Source: Hyphomicrobiales bacterium (lineage in GTDB: Bacteria; Pseudomonadota; Alphaproteobacteria; Rhizobiales; Xanthobacteraceae). Taken from it: a stretch of DNA of 15,273 nt. Within the stretch, counting starts at the first letter, position 1, and each line of letters begins with the position of its first letter. Shown here piece after piece: positions 1-7,893 of this stretch. Under the pieces are notes generated by a model, which searched no databases, was not told the origin of the DNA, and worked only from the letters and a program-made list of their open reading frames with translations. The DNA lies in NCBI GenBank assembly GCA_003133345.1, contig PKXB01000088.1:7146-22418 (forward strand), given 5' to 3'. Both the position numbers and the translations under genes were made by a program.

Positions 1-537
1 AATTCATTCGCACAGGGCGGCATCGCCAATGCCGGCCTCGACAGCGGGCTCGATACCACCCGCTCCGACTATGTGGCGCGGGCGTCCTACCAGCCCAACA
101 GCACCTATAAATTCACCTCGCGCTTCCGCTTCGACAACGACACTTTTGCCGTCAAGCGGACGGAGCTCGAAACAAGCGCCAATTTCGATCGCTGGGGTGT
201 CAGCCTGCTCTATGGCGATTATGCCGCCCAGCCCGAGATCGGCTTCCTCAACCGCCGCCAGGGCCTGCTCGGCTCCGGATCGGTCAAGATCGACGCCAAC
301 TGGGTGCTGCGCGGCGCGGCTCTCTACGACCTCAATTCCAATAAATTCGCCCAGAACTCGCTCGGAATCGGCTACGTCAACGATTGCCTAATTTTGGGCC
401 TAAATTACGTTACCAATTACAGCTACGGGACCGGAACGCCGCAGCTCAACCATACGATCATGCTGCAATTGAGCCTGCGTACGCTCGGCGGCACATCGGT
501 CAGCCAGAATGTCGGCGTAAACTCGACCACGCATTGA
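1..537 (+). CDS. lptD: LPS-assembly protein LptD, C-terminal part (5' end outside window)
   Basis: The reading frame is open from base 1 to a TGA at 535-537, giving about 178 residues of the C-terminus. It shows alternating polar/hydrophobic outer-membrane beta-strands, for example residues around FTSRFRFDNDTF and WVLRGAALYDLNSNKF. It also has the conserved late cysteine in NDCLILGLNY, followed by a final strand near MLQLSLRTLGG, which is the usual LptD ending. LptD is the outer-membrane barrel that, with LptE, inserts lipopolysaccharide into the outer leaflet. The next gene encodes a SurA-type chaperone, which fits because SurA-class proteins help fold LptD, and lptD-surA-pdxA-rsmA is a known proteobacterial order. 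The identification rests on strand pattern, the C-terminal motif and context. The N-terminal OstA domain is not in the window. Confidence 0.87.
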   Translation, partial: NSFAQGGIANAGLDSGLDTTRSDYVARASYQPNSTYKFTSRFRFDNDTFAVKRTELETSANFDRWGVSLLYGDYAAQPEIGFLNRRQGLLGSGSVKIDANWVLRGAALYDLNSNKFAQNSLGIGYVNDCLILGLNYVTNYSYGTGTPQLNHTIMLQLSLRTLGGTSVSQNVGVNSTTH

Positions 538-610
538 TACGAACCGCCGATGATGCATCCGACCGCCGGCGGCGCCCGCTGCAATGGATATCGCGATGCC
601 GAGGACTAGC

Positions 611-1531
611 GTGAGACTTCGTTCATTCCGCCGATGGGTGGCAAGCGCCGCGCTCGCCGCGGCCGTTGCCGTTCCGGCCGCGGCCTTCGCGCAGGTGGTG
701 GTGATCGCCAACGGCTCGCCGATCACGGCTTACGACATCGAGCAGCGCACCAAACTGATCGCGACATCGACCCACAAGGCTCCCACACGCCAGGAAGTCA
801 TCCAGGACCTGATCGACGACCGCATCAAGATCACGAAGGCCAAGAGCTACGGCTTCGAAGTGCCCGATACGGAGGTCGACCAAGCGTTCGCCAATATGGC
901 CAAGAACCAGCACTTGTCGCCGCAACAGTTCACCCAGGTCCTCGAGCGCGCCGGCATTTCTCCGACCACGATCAAGGCGCGCGTCCGCGCCGAGCTGACC
1001 TGGACCCAATTGGTGCGCGGCAGGTACAGCGCGTCTCTGGAGATCGGTGAATCCGAAATCTCCAAAGCGCTGAGCGAGCGCAACGACAGCCAAGGCGACG
1101 TAGCCGGCTACATCTACACGCTCTATCCGGTCATGGTCCTGGTCCCGCCAGGGTCGAGCGCGGCCGTCATGGAGGCCAAGCGCCGCGAGGCGGAAAACTT
1201 GCGCGGCCGCTTCATCTCCTGCAACGAGGGCCTGGCTTTTTCACGCGCGCTGCGCGACGTCGCGGTGCGCGAGCCGATCTCGCGGAGCACGGCCGATCTC
1301 GCGCCGCAATTGCGCGAGCTGCTCGGCAGTATCCAGGTCGGCCACCTGACCACGCCGGAGGCGACGGCGCAGGGTCTGCAGATGTTCGCGTTGTGCGACA
1401 AGAAGGAGAGCAAGACCGACTCTCCGCTCAAGCGCGAAGTGCGCCAGGCGCTATACGCCAAGAAGTTTGACGTAGAGGCCAAGAAGTACCTCGACGAAAT
1501 CCGCAAATCGGCGATGATCGAATACAAATGA
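611..1531 (+). CDS. SurA-family periplasmic chaperone (SurA N-terminal domain, divergent parvulin region)
   Basis: This is a secreted chaperone expected to escort outer-membrane proteins such as LptD through the periplasm. I chose GTG at 611 because GAGGA at 601-605 sits 5 nt upstream. It gives a clean Sec signal peptide: RLRSFRRW, a hydrophobic core, then cleavage after AFA at residue 27, leaving a mature start QVVVIANG. ATGs at 584 and 596 are in frame but lack a Shine-Dalgarno and place extra residues before the signal peptide. Residues about 28-145 match the SurA N-terminal fold ([13 protein letters not shown], then [15 protein letters not shown]). The part after about 165 lies where a parvulin isomerase domain would be but is divergent, so isomerase activity is uncertain. 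The C-terminus (SAMIEYK) closes the SurA-like core. The stop overlaps the pdxA start (ATGA). Confidence 0.85.
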   Translation: MRLRSFRRWVASAALAAAVAVPAAAFAQVVVIANGSPITAYDIEQRTKLIATSTHKAPTRQEVIQDLIDDRIKITKAKSYGFEVPDTEVDQAFANMAKNQHLSPQQFTQVLERAGISPTTIKARVRAELTWTQLVRGRYSASLEIGESEISKALSERNDSQGDVAGYIYTLYPVMVLVPPGSSAAVMEAKRREAENLRGRFISCNEGLAFSRALRDVAVREPISRSTADLAPQLRELLGSIQVGHLTTPEATAQGLQMFALCDKKESKTDSPLKREVRQALYAKKFDVEAKKYLDEIRKSAMIEYK

Positions 1532-2562
1532 GCGCAGCCGCCGGCCTTCCTCTGGCGTTGACGATCGGCGAACCGGCCGGCATCGGCCCCGACTTGACGC
1601 TCGCCGTTTGGCGGCGCCGGGTCGAACTCGACGTGCCGGCCTTCTATCTCATCGGCGAGCCGGATTTTCTGCGCCACCGCGCGCGCGCCCTTGGCCTCGA
1701 CGTGCCGTGCGCCATCGTTGCGCCCGAGGAGGCCGGCCTCGCCTTCGAGCGCGCCTTACCGGTCGTGCCGCTCAATCTTCCTGTGACCGCCGCGCCCGGC
1801 AAGCCGGACGCCAGCAGCGCGCCGGCGGCCATCGCCTCGATCCGCCGCGCGGTCGCCGACGTGCTGGCCGGCCACGCCGCGGCGGTGGTGACCAATCCGG
1901 TCGCCAAGAACGTGCTCTATCGTTCCGGCTTTGCCGAGCCCGGCCATACCGAATTCCTGGCCAAGCTGGCCGCGGAAGCGACCGGCAAGCCGGTGCAGCC
2001 GGTGATGATGCTGTGGTCGGCGGAGCTCGCCGTGGTGCCGGTGACCATCCATCTGCCGCTGCGCGACGTGGTGTCGCGCCTCACCACGCAACTCATTGTG
2101 GATACCGGGCGCATCGTCGCGCGCGATCTGGCGTCGCGCTTCGGTATCGCCCGCCCGCGCATCGCGGTCGCCGGGCTCAATCCGCATGCCGGCGAGGAGG
2201 GCGCGCTCGGCGAGGAGGACCGCACCATCGTGGCGCCGGCGGTCAAGCAATTGCGGGCGGAGGGCATCGACGCCATCGGGCCGCGGCCGGCCGACACGCT
2301 GTTCCACGAGAAGGCGCGCGCGAACTACGACGTCGCCCTATGCATGTATCACGACCAGGCGCTGATCCCGATCAAGACGCTGGCCTTCGAGCGCGCGGTC
2401 AACGTGACGCTCGGCCTGCCGTTCGTGCGCACCTCGCCCGACCACGGCACCGCCTTCGACATCGCCGGCACCGGCAAGGCCGATCCGTCCAGCCTGGTGG
2501 CGGCGCTGGCGCTGGCCGCGCGGCTCGCCGCCCATGCGCCGGCGCTCGTGCCCGCGAAGTAG
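1528..2562 (+). CDS. pdxA: 4-hydroxythreonine-4-phosphate dehydrogenase PdxA
   Basis: PdxA oxidises 4-phosphohydroxy-L-threonine with NAD in the DXP-dependent route to pyridoxal 5'-phosphate. The protein is 344 residues, near the usual length of about 330. It carries the N-terminal GEPAGIGP motif (residues 14-21), the TNPVAK segment (122-127) and GHTEF (139-143). The three metal-ligand histidines are H175 in TIHLPLR, H220 in NPHAGE and H275 in MYHDQ. Their spacing matches E. coli H166, H211 and H266 exactly, each offset by 9. The [19 protein letters not shown] block (296-314) closes the family signature. The ATG overlaps the upstream stop by 4 nt and the TAG is followed directly by the rsmA start, so translational coupling is likely. 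The identification is very secure. Confidence 0.97.
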   Translation: MSAAAGLPLALTIGEPAGIGPDLTLAVWRRRVELDVPAFYLIGEPDFLRHRARALGLDVPCAIVAPEEAGLAFERALPVVPLNLPVTAAPGKPDASSAPAAIASIRRAVADVLAGHAAAVVTNPVAKNVLYRSGFAEPGHTEFLAKLAAEATGKPVQPVMMLWSAELAVVPVTIHLPLRDVVSRLTTQLIVDTGRIVARDLASRFGIARPRIAVAGLNPHAGEEGALGEEDRTIVAPAVKQLRAEGIDAIGPRPADTLFHEKARANYDVALCMYHDQALIPIKTLAFERAVNVTLGLPFVRTSPDHGTAFDIAGTGKADPSSLVAALALAARLAAHAPALVPAK

Positions 2563-3417
2563 ATGCCGCAGATCGACGACCTGCCGCCGCTGCGCGAGGT
2601 GATCCGCCGGCATGGCTTGTCCGCCAAAAAATCCCTCGGCCAGAATTTCCTGCTCGATCTCAATCTGACCGCGCGCATCGCTCGCGCGGGCGGCCCACTT
2701 GAGGGCGCGACCGTCGTCGAGGTCGGCCCCGGGCCGGGCGGCTTGACGCGCGCGTTGCTGGCTGAGGGGGCGCGGCGCGTCATCGCCATCGAGCGCGATG
2801 AGCGCGCGATCGCCGCACTGGAGGAGATCGCGGCGCACTATCCGGGCCGGCTGGAGATCGTGGCCGGCGATGCGCTGGAATTCGACGCGCGCGCCCATCT
2901 CGGTCAAGAAAGAGCGCGCGTGGTCGCCAACCTGCCCTACAATATCGCGACCGCCCTGCTAATCGGCTGGCTGACCGAGCCGTGGCCGCCCTGGTACGAC
3001 GCCCTGGTGCTGATGTTCCAGCGCGAGGTGGCTGAGCGCATCGTCGCCAAGCCGGGCAGCAAGACCTATGGCCGGCTGTCGGTGCTGGCGAACTGGCGCT
3101 GCGAGACCAAGATTATGTTCGACGTGGCGCCGTCCGCCTTCGTGCCGCCACCCAAGGTGACGTCTTCGATCGTGCGGCTGGTCCCGCGCGCCCAGCCACT
3201 TTCCTGCGACGCCGACGCCTTGCAAAAACTGACCGAGGCGGCGTTCGGGCAGCGCCGCAAGATGCTGCGCCAGAGCCTCAAGTCGCTCGGCGTGGATGTG
3301 GGCGCGCTGCTCGCCGCGGCCGCTATCGAGCCGACCGCGCGAGCCGAGGAAATTCCGGTGGAAGGCTTCGTCGCGCTGACGCGAATTTTCGCTGGGCAGG
3401 CGAAAGGCCGCGTGTAA
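2563..3417 (+). CDS. rsmA: 16S rRNA (adenine1518-N6/adenine1519-N6)-dimethyltransferase RsmA (KsgA)
   Basis: RsmA dimethylates two adjacent adenines in helix 45 of 16S rRNA with S-adenosylmethionine and acts as a late checkpoint in 30S assembly. The 284-residue protein has the diagnostic KKSLGQNFL (residues 22-30) and the SAM-binding motif [10 protein letters not shown] (52-60). It also has an acidic residue after strand 2 (AIERD) and the N6-adenine methyltransferase motif NLPYN (123-127). The C-terminal part includes [13 protein letters not shown] and [15 protein letters not shown], which are typical of KsgA. The ATG starts immediately after the pdxA TAG with no spacer, the tightest coupling in this block. 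Loss of KsgA activity is the classic cause of kasugamycin resistance. The assignment is very secure. Confidence 0.97.
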   Translation: MPQIDDLPPLREVIRRHGLSAKKSLGQNFLLDLNLTARIARAGGPLEGATVVEVGPGPGGLTRALLAEGARRVIAIERDERAIAALEEIAAHYPGRLEIVAGDALEFDARAHLGQERARVVANLPYNIATALLIGWLTEPWPPWYDALVLMFQREVAERIVAKPGSKTYGRLSVLANWRCETKIMFDVAPSAFVPPPKVTSSIVRLVPRAQPLSCDADALQKLTEAAFGQRRKMLRQSLKSLGVDVGALLAAAAIEPTARAEEIPVEGFVALTRIFAGQAKGRV

Positions 3418-3429
3418 AGTTCACTGCCC

Positions 3430-4479
3430 ATGCAGATGCACCGCCAATCCCTGACCGCTTATGGCGCGCCGTTGTGCGAAACGGTGGTCGACGCCCCACA
3501 GCCGAAAGGCAGCGAGGTGCTGGTGCGCATCGCGCGCTGCGGCGTCTGCCATTCCGACCTGCACATGCAGGACGGCTATTTCCTGCTCGGCGACGGCAAG
3601 CAGCTCGACGTGCGCGGCGGCCGCACGCTGCCGTTCACGCTCGGCCACGAGATCGCCGGCCAGGTCGAGAGCGCCGGGCCGGAGGCAAATGTGGCGACCG
3701 GCGCTAAGGTCGCGATCTATCCCTGGATCGGCTGCGGTGCGTGCGCGGCCTGCAAGGCGGGCGACGAGAACATCTGCGCGGCGCCGCGCCATCTCGGCAT
3801 CACGGTGGACGGCGGTTTCGCCACCTATGTGCTGATCCCGCATCCGCGCTATCTGATCGACTACGCGCCGCTGTCGCCGTCCTATGCGGGCGCGCTGATG
3901 TGCTCGGGGCTGACCGCCTATGCCGCGCTCAAGCGTCTGGCGGATCGCGCCGCGCGGGCGCCACTCTTGCTGGTCGGCCTCGGCGGCGTCGGACTGATGG
4001 GGCTCGCTCTCGCCCGCGCCCTATATGGCACGGCGCCTTACGTCGCCGACATCGACCCGCGCAAACGCGAGGCCGCGCTCGCCGCCGGCGCGCAGGCCGC
4101 ATTCGATCCGGCCGATGCGGGCGCGCGCAAGGCGCTGCTGAAAGCGAGCGGCGGCATCTACGCCGCTTGCGATTTCGCCGGCTCTGACACATCGTTGAAT
4201 TTCGCGACCGGGGTGCTGGCCAAGGGCGGCAAGGTGGTGGTCACCGGCCTGATCGGCGGCGCCTATTCGACCGCGGTCGCCATGTTCCCGCTCAAGGCCA
4301 TGACCATCGAGGGCACTACCACCGGCACGCTCAAGGAAGCGCGCGAGCTGATCGACCTGGTGCGCGCGAAAAACATCGCCGCGCCGCCGATCGCCGAGCG
4401 ACCCTTGGCGCAAGCGCAGGCCACGCTCGACGACCTGCGCGCCGGGAAAATTGTCGGGCGGGTGGTGCTGACGGCGTAA
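3430..4479 (+). CDS. Zinc-dependent medium-chain alcohol dehydrogenase
   Basis: This is a medium-chain dehydrogenase/reductase of the GroES-like plus Rossmann type, 349 residues long. The predicted catalytic zinc ligands are C40 in GVCHSD, H73 in GHE and C158 in MCSGLTAY. The structural zinc lobe is present as C102, C105, C108 and C116. The coenzyme fold shows GLGGVG (183-188) with an acidic residue at the end of the next strand (ADID, 206-209), which suggests NAD rather than NADP. The substrate cannot be deduced; the family covers alcohols, aldehydes and formaldehyde adducts. It starts 12 nt after rsmA, so it is probably co-transcribed although functionally unrelated. ATG at 3436 is an alternative start two codons in. 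Neither start has a strong Shine-Dalgarno. Confidence 0.9.
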   Translation: MQMHRQSLTAYGAPLCETVVDAPQPKGSEVLVRIARCGVCHSDLHMQDGYFLLGDGKQLDVRGGRTLPFTLGHEIAGQVESAGPEANVATGAKVAIYPWIGCGACAACKAGDENICAAPRHLGITVDGGFATYVLIPHPRYLIDYAPLSPSYAGALMCSGLTAYAALKRLADRAARAPLLLVGLGGVGLMGLALARALYGTAPYVADIDPRKREAALAAGAQAAFDPADAGARKALLKASGGIYAACDFAGSDTSLNFATGVLAKGGKVVVTGLIGGAYSTAVAMFPLKAMTIEGTTTGTLKEARELIDLVRAKNIAAPPIAERPLAQAQATLDDLRAGKIVGRVVLTA

Positions 4480-4561
4480 AAGTTAGGGTCTGCTAATAGG
4501 CCGGGACAGCGCCGCGGGAGAATCGTAGTATGCGTACACTCTGCTGAGAAAGGGCAGTCCG

Positions 4562-4783
4562 ATGTTCGCCAGACTGAGAAAATTCCTGGGAAACGTCCTG
4601 GGAACCGTCCTCTACTGGATTGGTTGGGTTCTTGCGGTCTTTGTGCTCGCGCAAGCGATCATTCTGTCCGTCACAACTGGCAATCCGCTGATACCAGTGA
4701 TTCTTGGTGTTGTTGGCGTGTTTTTTTGGCTGATCGCGGTTGCGTTCAAATATACTCTGGCGGGACGAAAATTACCGCGTTAG
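4562..4783 (+). CDS. Small two-helix membrane protein of unknown function
   Basis: I do not recognise a family. The 73-residue protein has a basic N-terminus (FARLRKF), a first hydrophobic helix at about residues 12-36, a short TTGNP turn at 38-42, a second helix at about 43-64, and a basic tail (AGRKLPR). This predicts a hairpin in the inner membrane with both ends in the cytoplasm. An AAAGGG purine run lies 6-7 nt upstream of the ATG. Its base composition is visibly richer in A/T than its neighbours (many GTT, ATT and CTT codons and a T-run near 4720), so it may be a later arrival or a fast-evolving gene. It lies 82 nt after the dehydrogenase. Coding is supported by the ribosome site and coherent topology, not by a family match. 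Confidence 0.65.
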   Translation: MFARLRKFLGNVLGTVLYWIGWVLAVFVLAQAIILSVTTGNPLIPVILGVVGVFFWLIAVAFKYTLAGRKLPR

Positions 4784-4846
4784 GGATCACCGGCATGGCG
4801 AACGCTCGCAACATGGCGGCACGGATATGTCATGTCCGTTCTTCCT

Positions 4847-4915
4847 CCGAAAGCAGACATTGCTCGGCGGCTCTTCCAGGCCAATTTTAACTGTGTTTAT
4901 GAGTCCACGCCCTAG
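4847..4915 (-). repeat. Dispersed intergenic repeat, copy A (gmk 3' end)
   Basis: Read on the minus strand this begins CTAGGGCGTGGACTCATAAA and ends near AATGTCTGCTTTCGG. The same pattern recurs at 14819-14887 on the plus strand. The first 21 bases match at 19 positions, the central AATT lies at the same distance, and the AATGTC block is shifted by one base. The TAG at its edge is the stop codon of gmk. It occupies most of the gap between the convergent membrane-protein and gmk genes. I cannot name the family. Confidence 0.6.
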
Positions 4916-5565
4916 AGTTTAGCCTGCAATCCGCGCACGAAATCGGACAGGCCGGGCTGGCGCTCGCGCTTGAGCCGCTCGGCGGCGAGGACCGCCTTCA
5001 CGTCGGCGAAGGCCTGATCGAGATCGCGATTGATCACCACATAATCGTACTCGGCCCAGTGGCTCATCTCGTCGGCAGCCTTCGCCATGCGGCGGTGGAT
5101 GGTCTCGTAATCGTCCTGCGCGCGCGACTTCAGGCGGCGCTCCAGCTCGGGGATCGAGGGCGGCAGCACGAACACGGCGACCAGATCGCCGCGCGCTTTC
5201 TCGCGCAATTGCTGGGTGCCTTGCCAGTCGATGTCGAACAGCACGTCGCGGCCTTGGGCGAGCGCGTCCATCACGGGCTTGGCCGGCGTGCCGTAGTAAT
5301 TATCGAACACCTCGGCCCATTCCAGCAGTTCATCTTTTTCGACCAGCGCGTCGAAGCGCCGGCGGTCGATGAACGTGTAGTCGCGGCCGTCCACCTCGCC
5401 CGGCCGGATTTTGCGCGTGGTCACCGACACCGACAGCTTCACACCCTTGTCCTGCTCGAGCAGGCGGCGCGATAGCGTGGTCTTGCCGGCGCCCGAGGGC
5501 GACGACAGCACCAGCATCAGCCCGCGCCGGGCGATCGCCGCTGTCTCCGGTAGCGTCTTCGCCAT
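4912..5565 (-). CDS. gmk: Guanylate kinase
   Basis: Gmk phosphorylates GMP (and dGMP) to GDP with ATP, feeding GTP and ppGpp pools. From ATG at 5565 the protein is 217 residues. It has the P-loop SPSGAGKT (22-29) and the GMP-binding stretch with SVSVTTRKIRPGE and DGRDYTF, followed by the LID and core region with EWAEVFDNYYGTP and DIDWQGTQQL. It ends in GLQAKL. The start is chosen because GGAG at 5574-5571 lies 5 nt before this ATG. A GTG at 5571, overlapping the yicC TGA as GTGA, would add two residues. Translational coupling to yicC is likely. The TAG stop falls within the edge of a dispersed repeat. The assignment is very secure. Confidence 0.97.
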   Translation of the reverse strand: MAKTLPETAAIARRGLMLVLSSPSGAGKTTLSRRLLEQDKGVKLSVSVTTRKIRPGEVDGRDYTFIDRRRFDALVEKDELLEWAEVFDNYYGTPAKPVMDALAQGRDVLFDIDWQGTQQLREKARGDLVAVFVLPPSIPELERRLKSRAQDDYETIHRRMAKAADEMSHWAEYDYVVINRDLDQAFADVKAVLAAERLKRERQPGLSDFVRGLQAKL

Positions 5566-5567
5566 CG

Positions 5568-6455
5568 TCACTCCAGATTCTGCACCTGCTCGCGGAACTG
5601 CTCGACCACGCTTTTCAATTCCAGGCCGATATTGGTGAGGTCGACGTCGTTGGCCTTGGCGGTCAGCGTATTCGATTCGCGGTTGAGTTCCTGCGCCAGA
5701 AAATCGAGCCGGCGGCCGACCGCCCCGCCGCCGGCGAGCAGCTTCTGCGCTTGCTCGACATGGGAGGCAAGGCGGTCGAGCTCCTCGCGGATATCGGCCT
5801 TGCTGGCGAGCATGATCGCTTCCTGGTGCAGGCGGTCGGAATCGAATCGTTGCGAGGCGGAAAGCAGCGTCGCCACCTGTTCGGCCAGCCGCGTCTTGAT
5901 CGCTTCCGGCTTGCGGCCGGGGGCCGCTTCCGCGCGCGCGGCGAGCGCGGCGATTTCCGCAAGCCGCGCCGACAGCAGGCGGCCGAGCGTGGCGCCCTCC
6001 TCGCGCCGCATGGCGAGCAGATCGGCCAGCGCCTTGTCGAAGCCGGCCAGGATCGCGGCTTCGGCGGCGCGGCGATCCTCCTCGCGCTCGTCCTCCTCGG
6101 TGACCTCGATCACGCCCTTGAGCGAGAGAATACCGTCGAGCGTAGGCTTGGCCGCATCCACCTTGCCGCTAAGCGTCTTGAGCGTCGCCAGCACGGCGTT
6201 GAGCACCGGCTCGTTGACCTTGACGGTGGGCGCCACGCCTTTGCGCTCGACCGTGAGATTGGCGTGAGCCGTGCCGCGCGCGAGCTTCTCGGCCGCACGC
6301 GCACGCGCCGGCACCTCGATCGCATCCCAGCCCGGCGGCAGGCGCAGCCGCAGATCGAGGCCCTTGGCGTTGACCGATTTGAGTTCCCAGCTCCAGGCAT
6401 AGGAGCCGGCGACACCTTGGCCGCGAGCGAAGCCGGTCATGCTCGACAAGGCCAT
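5568..6455 (-). CDS. YicC/YloC family endoribonuclease
   Basis: The 295-residue protein opens with the family signature SSMTGFARG (4-12), followed by ELKSVNAKGLDLRLRLP (25-41). It ends with the DUF1732 C-terminal domain: KADIREELDRL, then GGAVGRRLDFLAQELNRE, then a terminal FREQVQNLE. YicC proteins are known as hexameric endoribonucleases in E. coli, where YicC has been linked to small-RNA decay; the physiological target here is unknown. The middle (about 80-215) is helical and charged. A yicC-gmk pair is common in bacteria, and the stop overlaps the gmk start region. An in-frame ATG at 6440 would shorten it by five residues but still keeps MTGFARG. Confidence 0.93.
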   Translation of the reverse strand: MALSSMTGFARGQGVAGSYAWSWELKSVNAKGLDLRLRLPPGWDAIEVPARARAAEKLARGTAHANLTVERKGVAPTVKVNEPVLNAVLATLKTLSGKVDAAKPTLDGILSLKGVIEVTEEDEREEDRRAAEAAILAGFDKALADLLAMRREEGATLGRLLSARLAEIAALAARAEAAPGRKPEAIKTRLAEQVATLLSASQRFDSDRLHQEAIMLASKADIREELDRLASHVEQAQKLLAGGGAVGRRLDFLAQELNRESNTLTAKANDVDLTNIGLELKSVVEQFREQVQNLE

Positions 6456-6527
6456 CGGGTTTGAATCTCGCGTTGCGGGAATGAGCGGCCGAACCTTAGC
6501 GGCGGGCCTTAACAGTCACAAGGCCGG

Positions 6528-7706
6528 CTACGGCTTGGTGGCAGGCGGCGCCGGCGGCGTAGTGCCGTGTTCGATCACGCGCAAGCGCGCCACGTTCTTC
6601 TGGTGCGCATCGTAGGTTTCCGAGAATACGTGGCCGCCGCTGCCGTCGGCGACGAAATAGAGGTCCTTGGTGCGCGCCGGATTGGCGGCGGCATCGAGCG
6701 AGGCGCGGCCCGGATTGGCGATCGGGCCCGGCGGTAGTCCGTCGATCACATAGGTATTGTAGGGCGTGGGCTGCTCGATCTCGCTTTTCAGGATCGGGCG
6801 GCCGAGCGAGCCCTTGCCGCCGGTCAACCCGTAAATGATGGTCGGATCGGACTGCAAGCGCATCTTGCTCTTGAGGCGATTGACGAATACCGAAGCCACG
6901 CGCGAGCGCTCATCGGGCTTGCCGGTTTCCTTCTCCACGATCGAGGCCAGCGTGACCAGCTGTTCCGGCGTCTTGACCGGAAGATCCGCCATGCGGTGTT
7001 CCCAGATTTCCTGCACCAAATGGAGATGCGCCTGTTGCATGCGCTGGATGATTTGCGCGCGCGCCATGCCGCGGGTGAATTTGTAGGTTTCCGGCAGCAG
7101 CGTGCCCTCGTGCGGGATTTCCTTGATCTGGCCGGAGAGCGCGTCGTTCTCCAGAAGCTTGGCGACGATCTGCTCGGAGGTCAGCCCTTCAGGGATCGTC
7201 AGCGCGTGCTGCACCACCTTGTTTTCGATGATGGTGTTGACCACGTCGGCGAGGCTGGCAGCCTTGCTGAACTGGTATTCGCCGGACTTGAGGTCGCCGC
7301 GGGCTTTGAGCACCAGCACCCCGCCGATGAACACCCAGGGCTGATCGATCACGCCTTCGCGCGCCAGCAGGTCGGCGATATCGCGGATGCCGAGACCGCG
7401 TGGAATATTGACCACCTTGTCGTCGCTCAGCGGTCCGGGCGCTTCGAAGCGCTGCTTGCCGACGTAAAGCGCGCCGCCGACGGCAACTGAGAGCACGATC
7501 AGCACCGTGAAGATCGCATTGCCGGCGATCACCAGCGGATGCCGCACCCGTCGGGAGCGGCGCGCGGGGGCCGGCACGCGTTCCGGCTCGAGCGCGGCGC
7601 GCGGACTGCGCGGCGGCTTGCTACTGGGCGGCGGCGGGACTGGCACGGGGCCCGATTTGCTCGCGGCTCCGCGGCCGGCCGATTCATGCGGTGGCTTGGA
7701 ATTCAC
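6528..7706 (-). CDS. mltG: Endolytic murein transglycosylase MltG (YceG-like)
   Basis: MltG cleaves nascent glycan strands in the inner-membrane periplasmic face and is thought to terminate peptidoglycan polymerisation. The 392-residue protein has a proline- and basic-rich cytoplasmic N-tail (about 1-56), one membrane helix (about 58-82), then a LysM-like region and the YceG catalytic domain. The catalytic glutamate is E258 in ASIVEKET (254-261), equivalent to E. coli E218. Other signatures are LLPETYKF (203-210), QSDPTIIYGL (285-294), YNTY with GLPPGPIANPG (316-333) and LYFVADGSGGHVFSET (349-364). The start is a GTG preceded by GGGAG. An ATG at the start of the family fold is absent, so the long N-tail is probably genuine. 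It lies between fabF and yicC on the same strand. Confidence 0.95.
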   Translation of the reverse strand: MNSKPPHESAGRGAASKSGPVPVPPPPSSKPPRSPRAALEPERVPAPARRSRRVRHPLVIAGNAIFTVLIVLSVAVGGALYVGKQRFEAPGPLSDDKVVNIPRGLGIRDIADLLAREGVIDQPWVFIGGVLVLKARGDLKSGEYQFSKAASLADVVNTIIENKVVQHALTIPEGLTSEQIVAKLLENDALSGQIKEIPHEGTLLPETYKFTRGMARAQIIQRMQQAHLHLVQEIWEHRMADLPVKTPEQLVTLASIVEKETGKPDERSRVASVFVNRLKSKMRLQSDPTIIYGLTGGKGSLGRPILKSEIEQPTPYNTYVIDGLPPGPIANPGRASLDAAANPARTKDLYFVADGSGGHVFSETYDAHQKNVARLRVIEHGTTPPAPPATKP

Positions 7707-7838
7707 GCGCCCGCTCCCGCTATAGCGACCTGCAAGCTCACCTTCGGCACACTCCAGTTCGGCGATCGATCGCGCGCCCAGTCCCGATGGTCGGGCGCAC
7801 GCTTAAGTCCGGCCGCGGCGGATTAGGAAATCATTAGC

Positions 7839-7874
7839 AGCTTTCGCACGTTAGGAAGAATTATGGCGAAAGCT
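7839..7874 (-). terminator. Inverted repeat between fabF and mltG (possible terminator or attenuator)
   Basis: AGCTTTCGC at 7839-7847 is the exact reverse complement of GCGAAAGCT at 7866-7874, giving a 9-bp stem with an 18-nt loop, 20 nt after the fabF stop. Only a weak T-rich run follows it on the minus strand. It could terminate or slow transcription after fabF, or be a protein site for the downstream mltG unit. The role is not settled by sequence. Confidence 0.35.
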
Positions 7875-7893
7875 TGGGGAGCGACACGGATTG

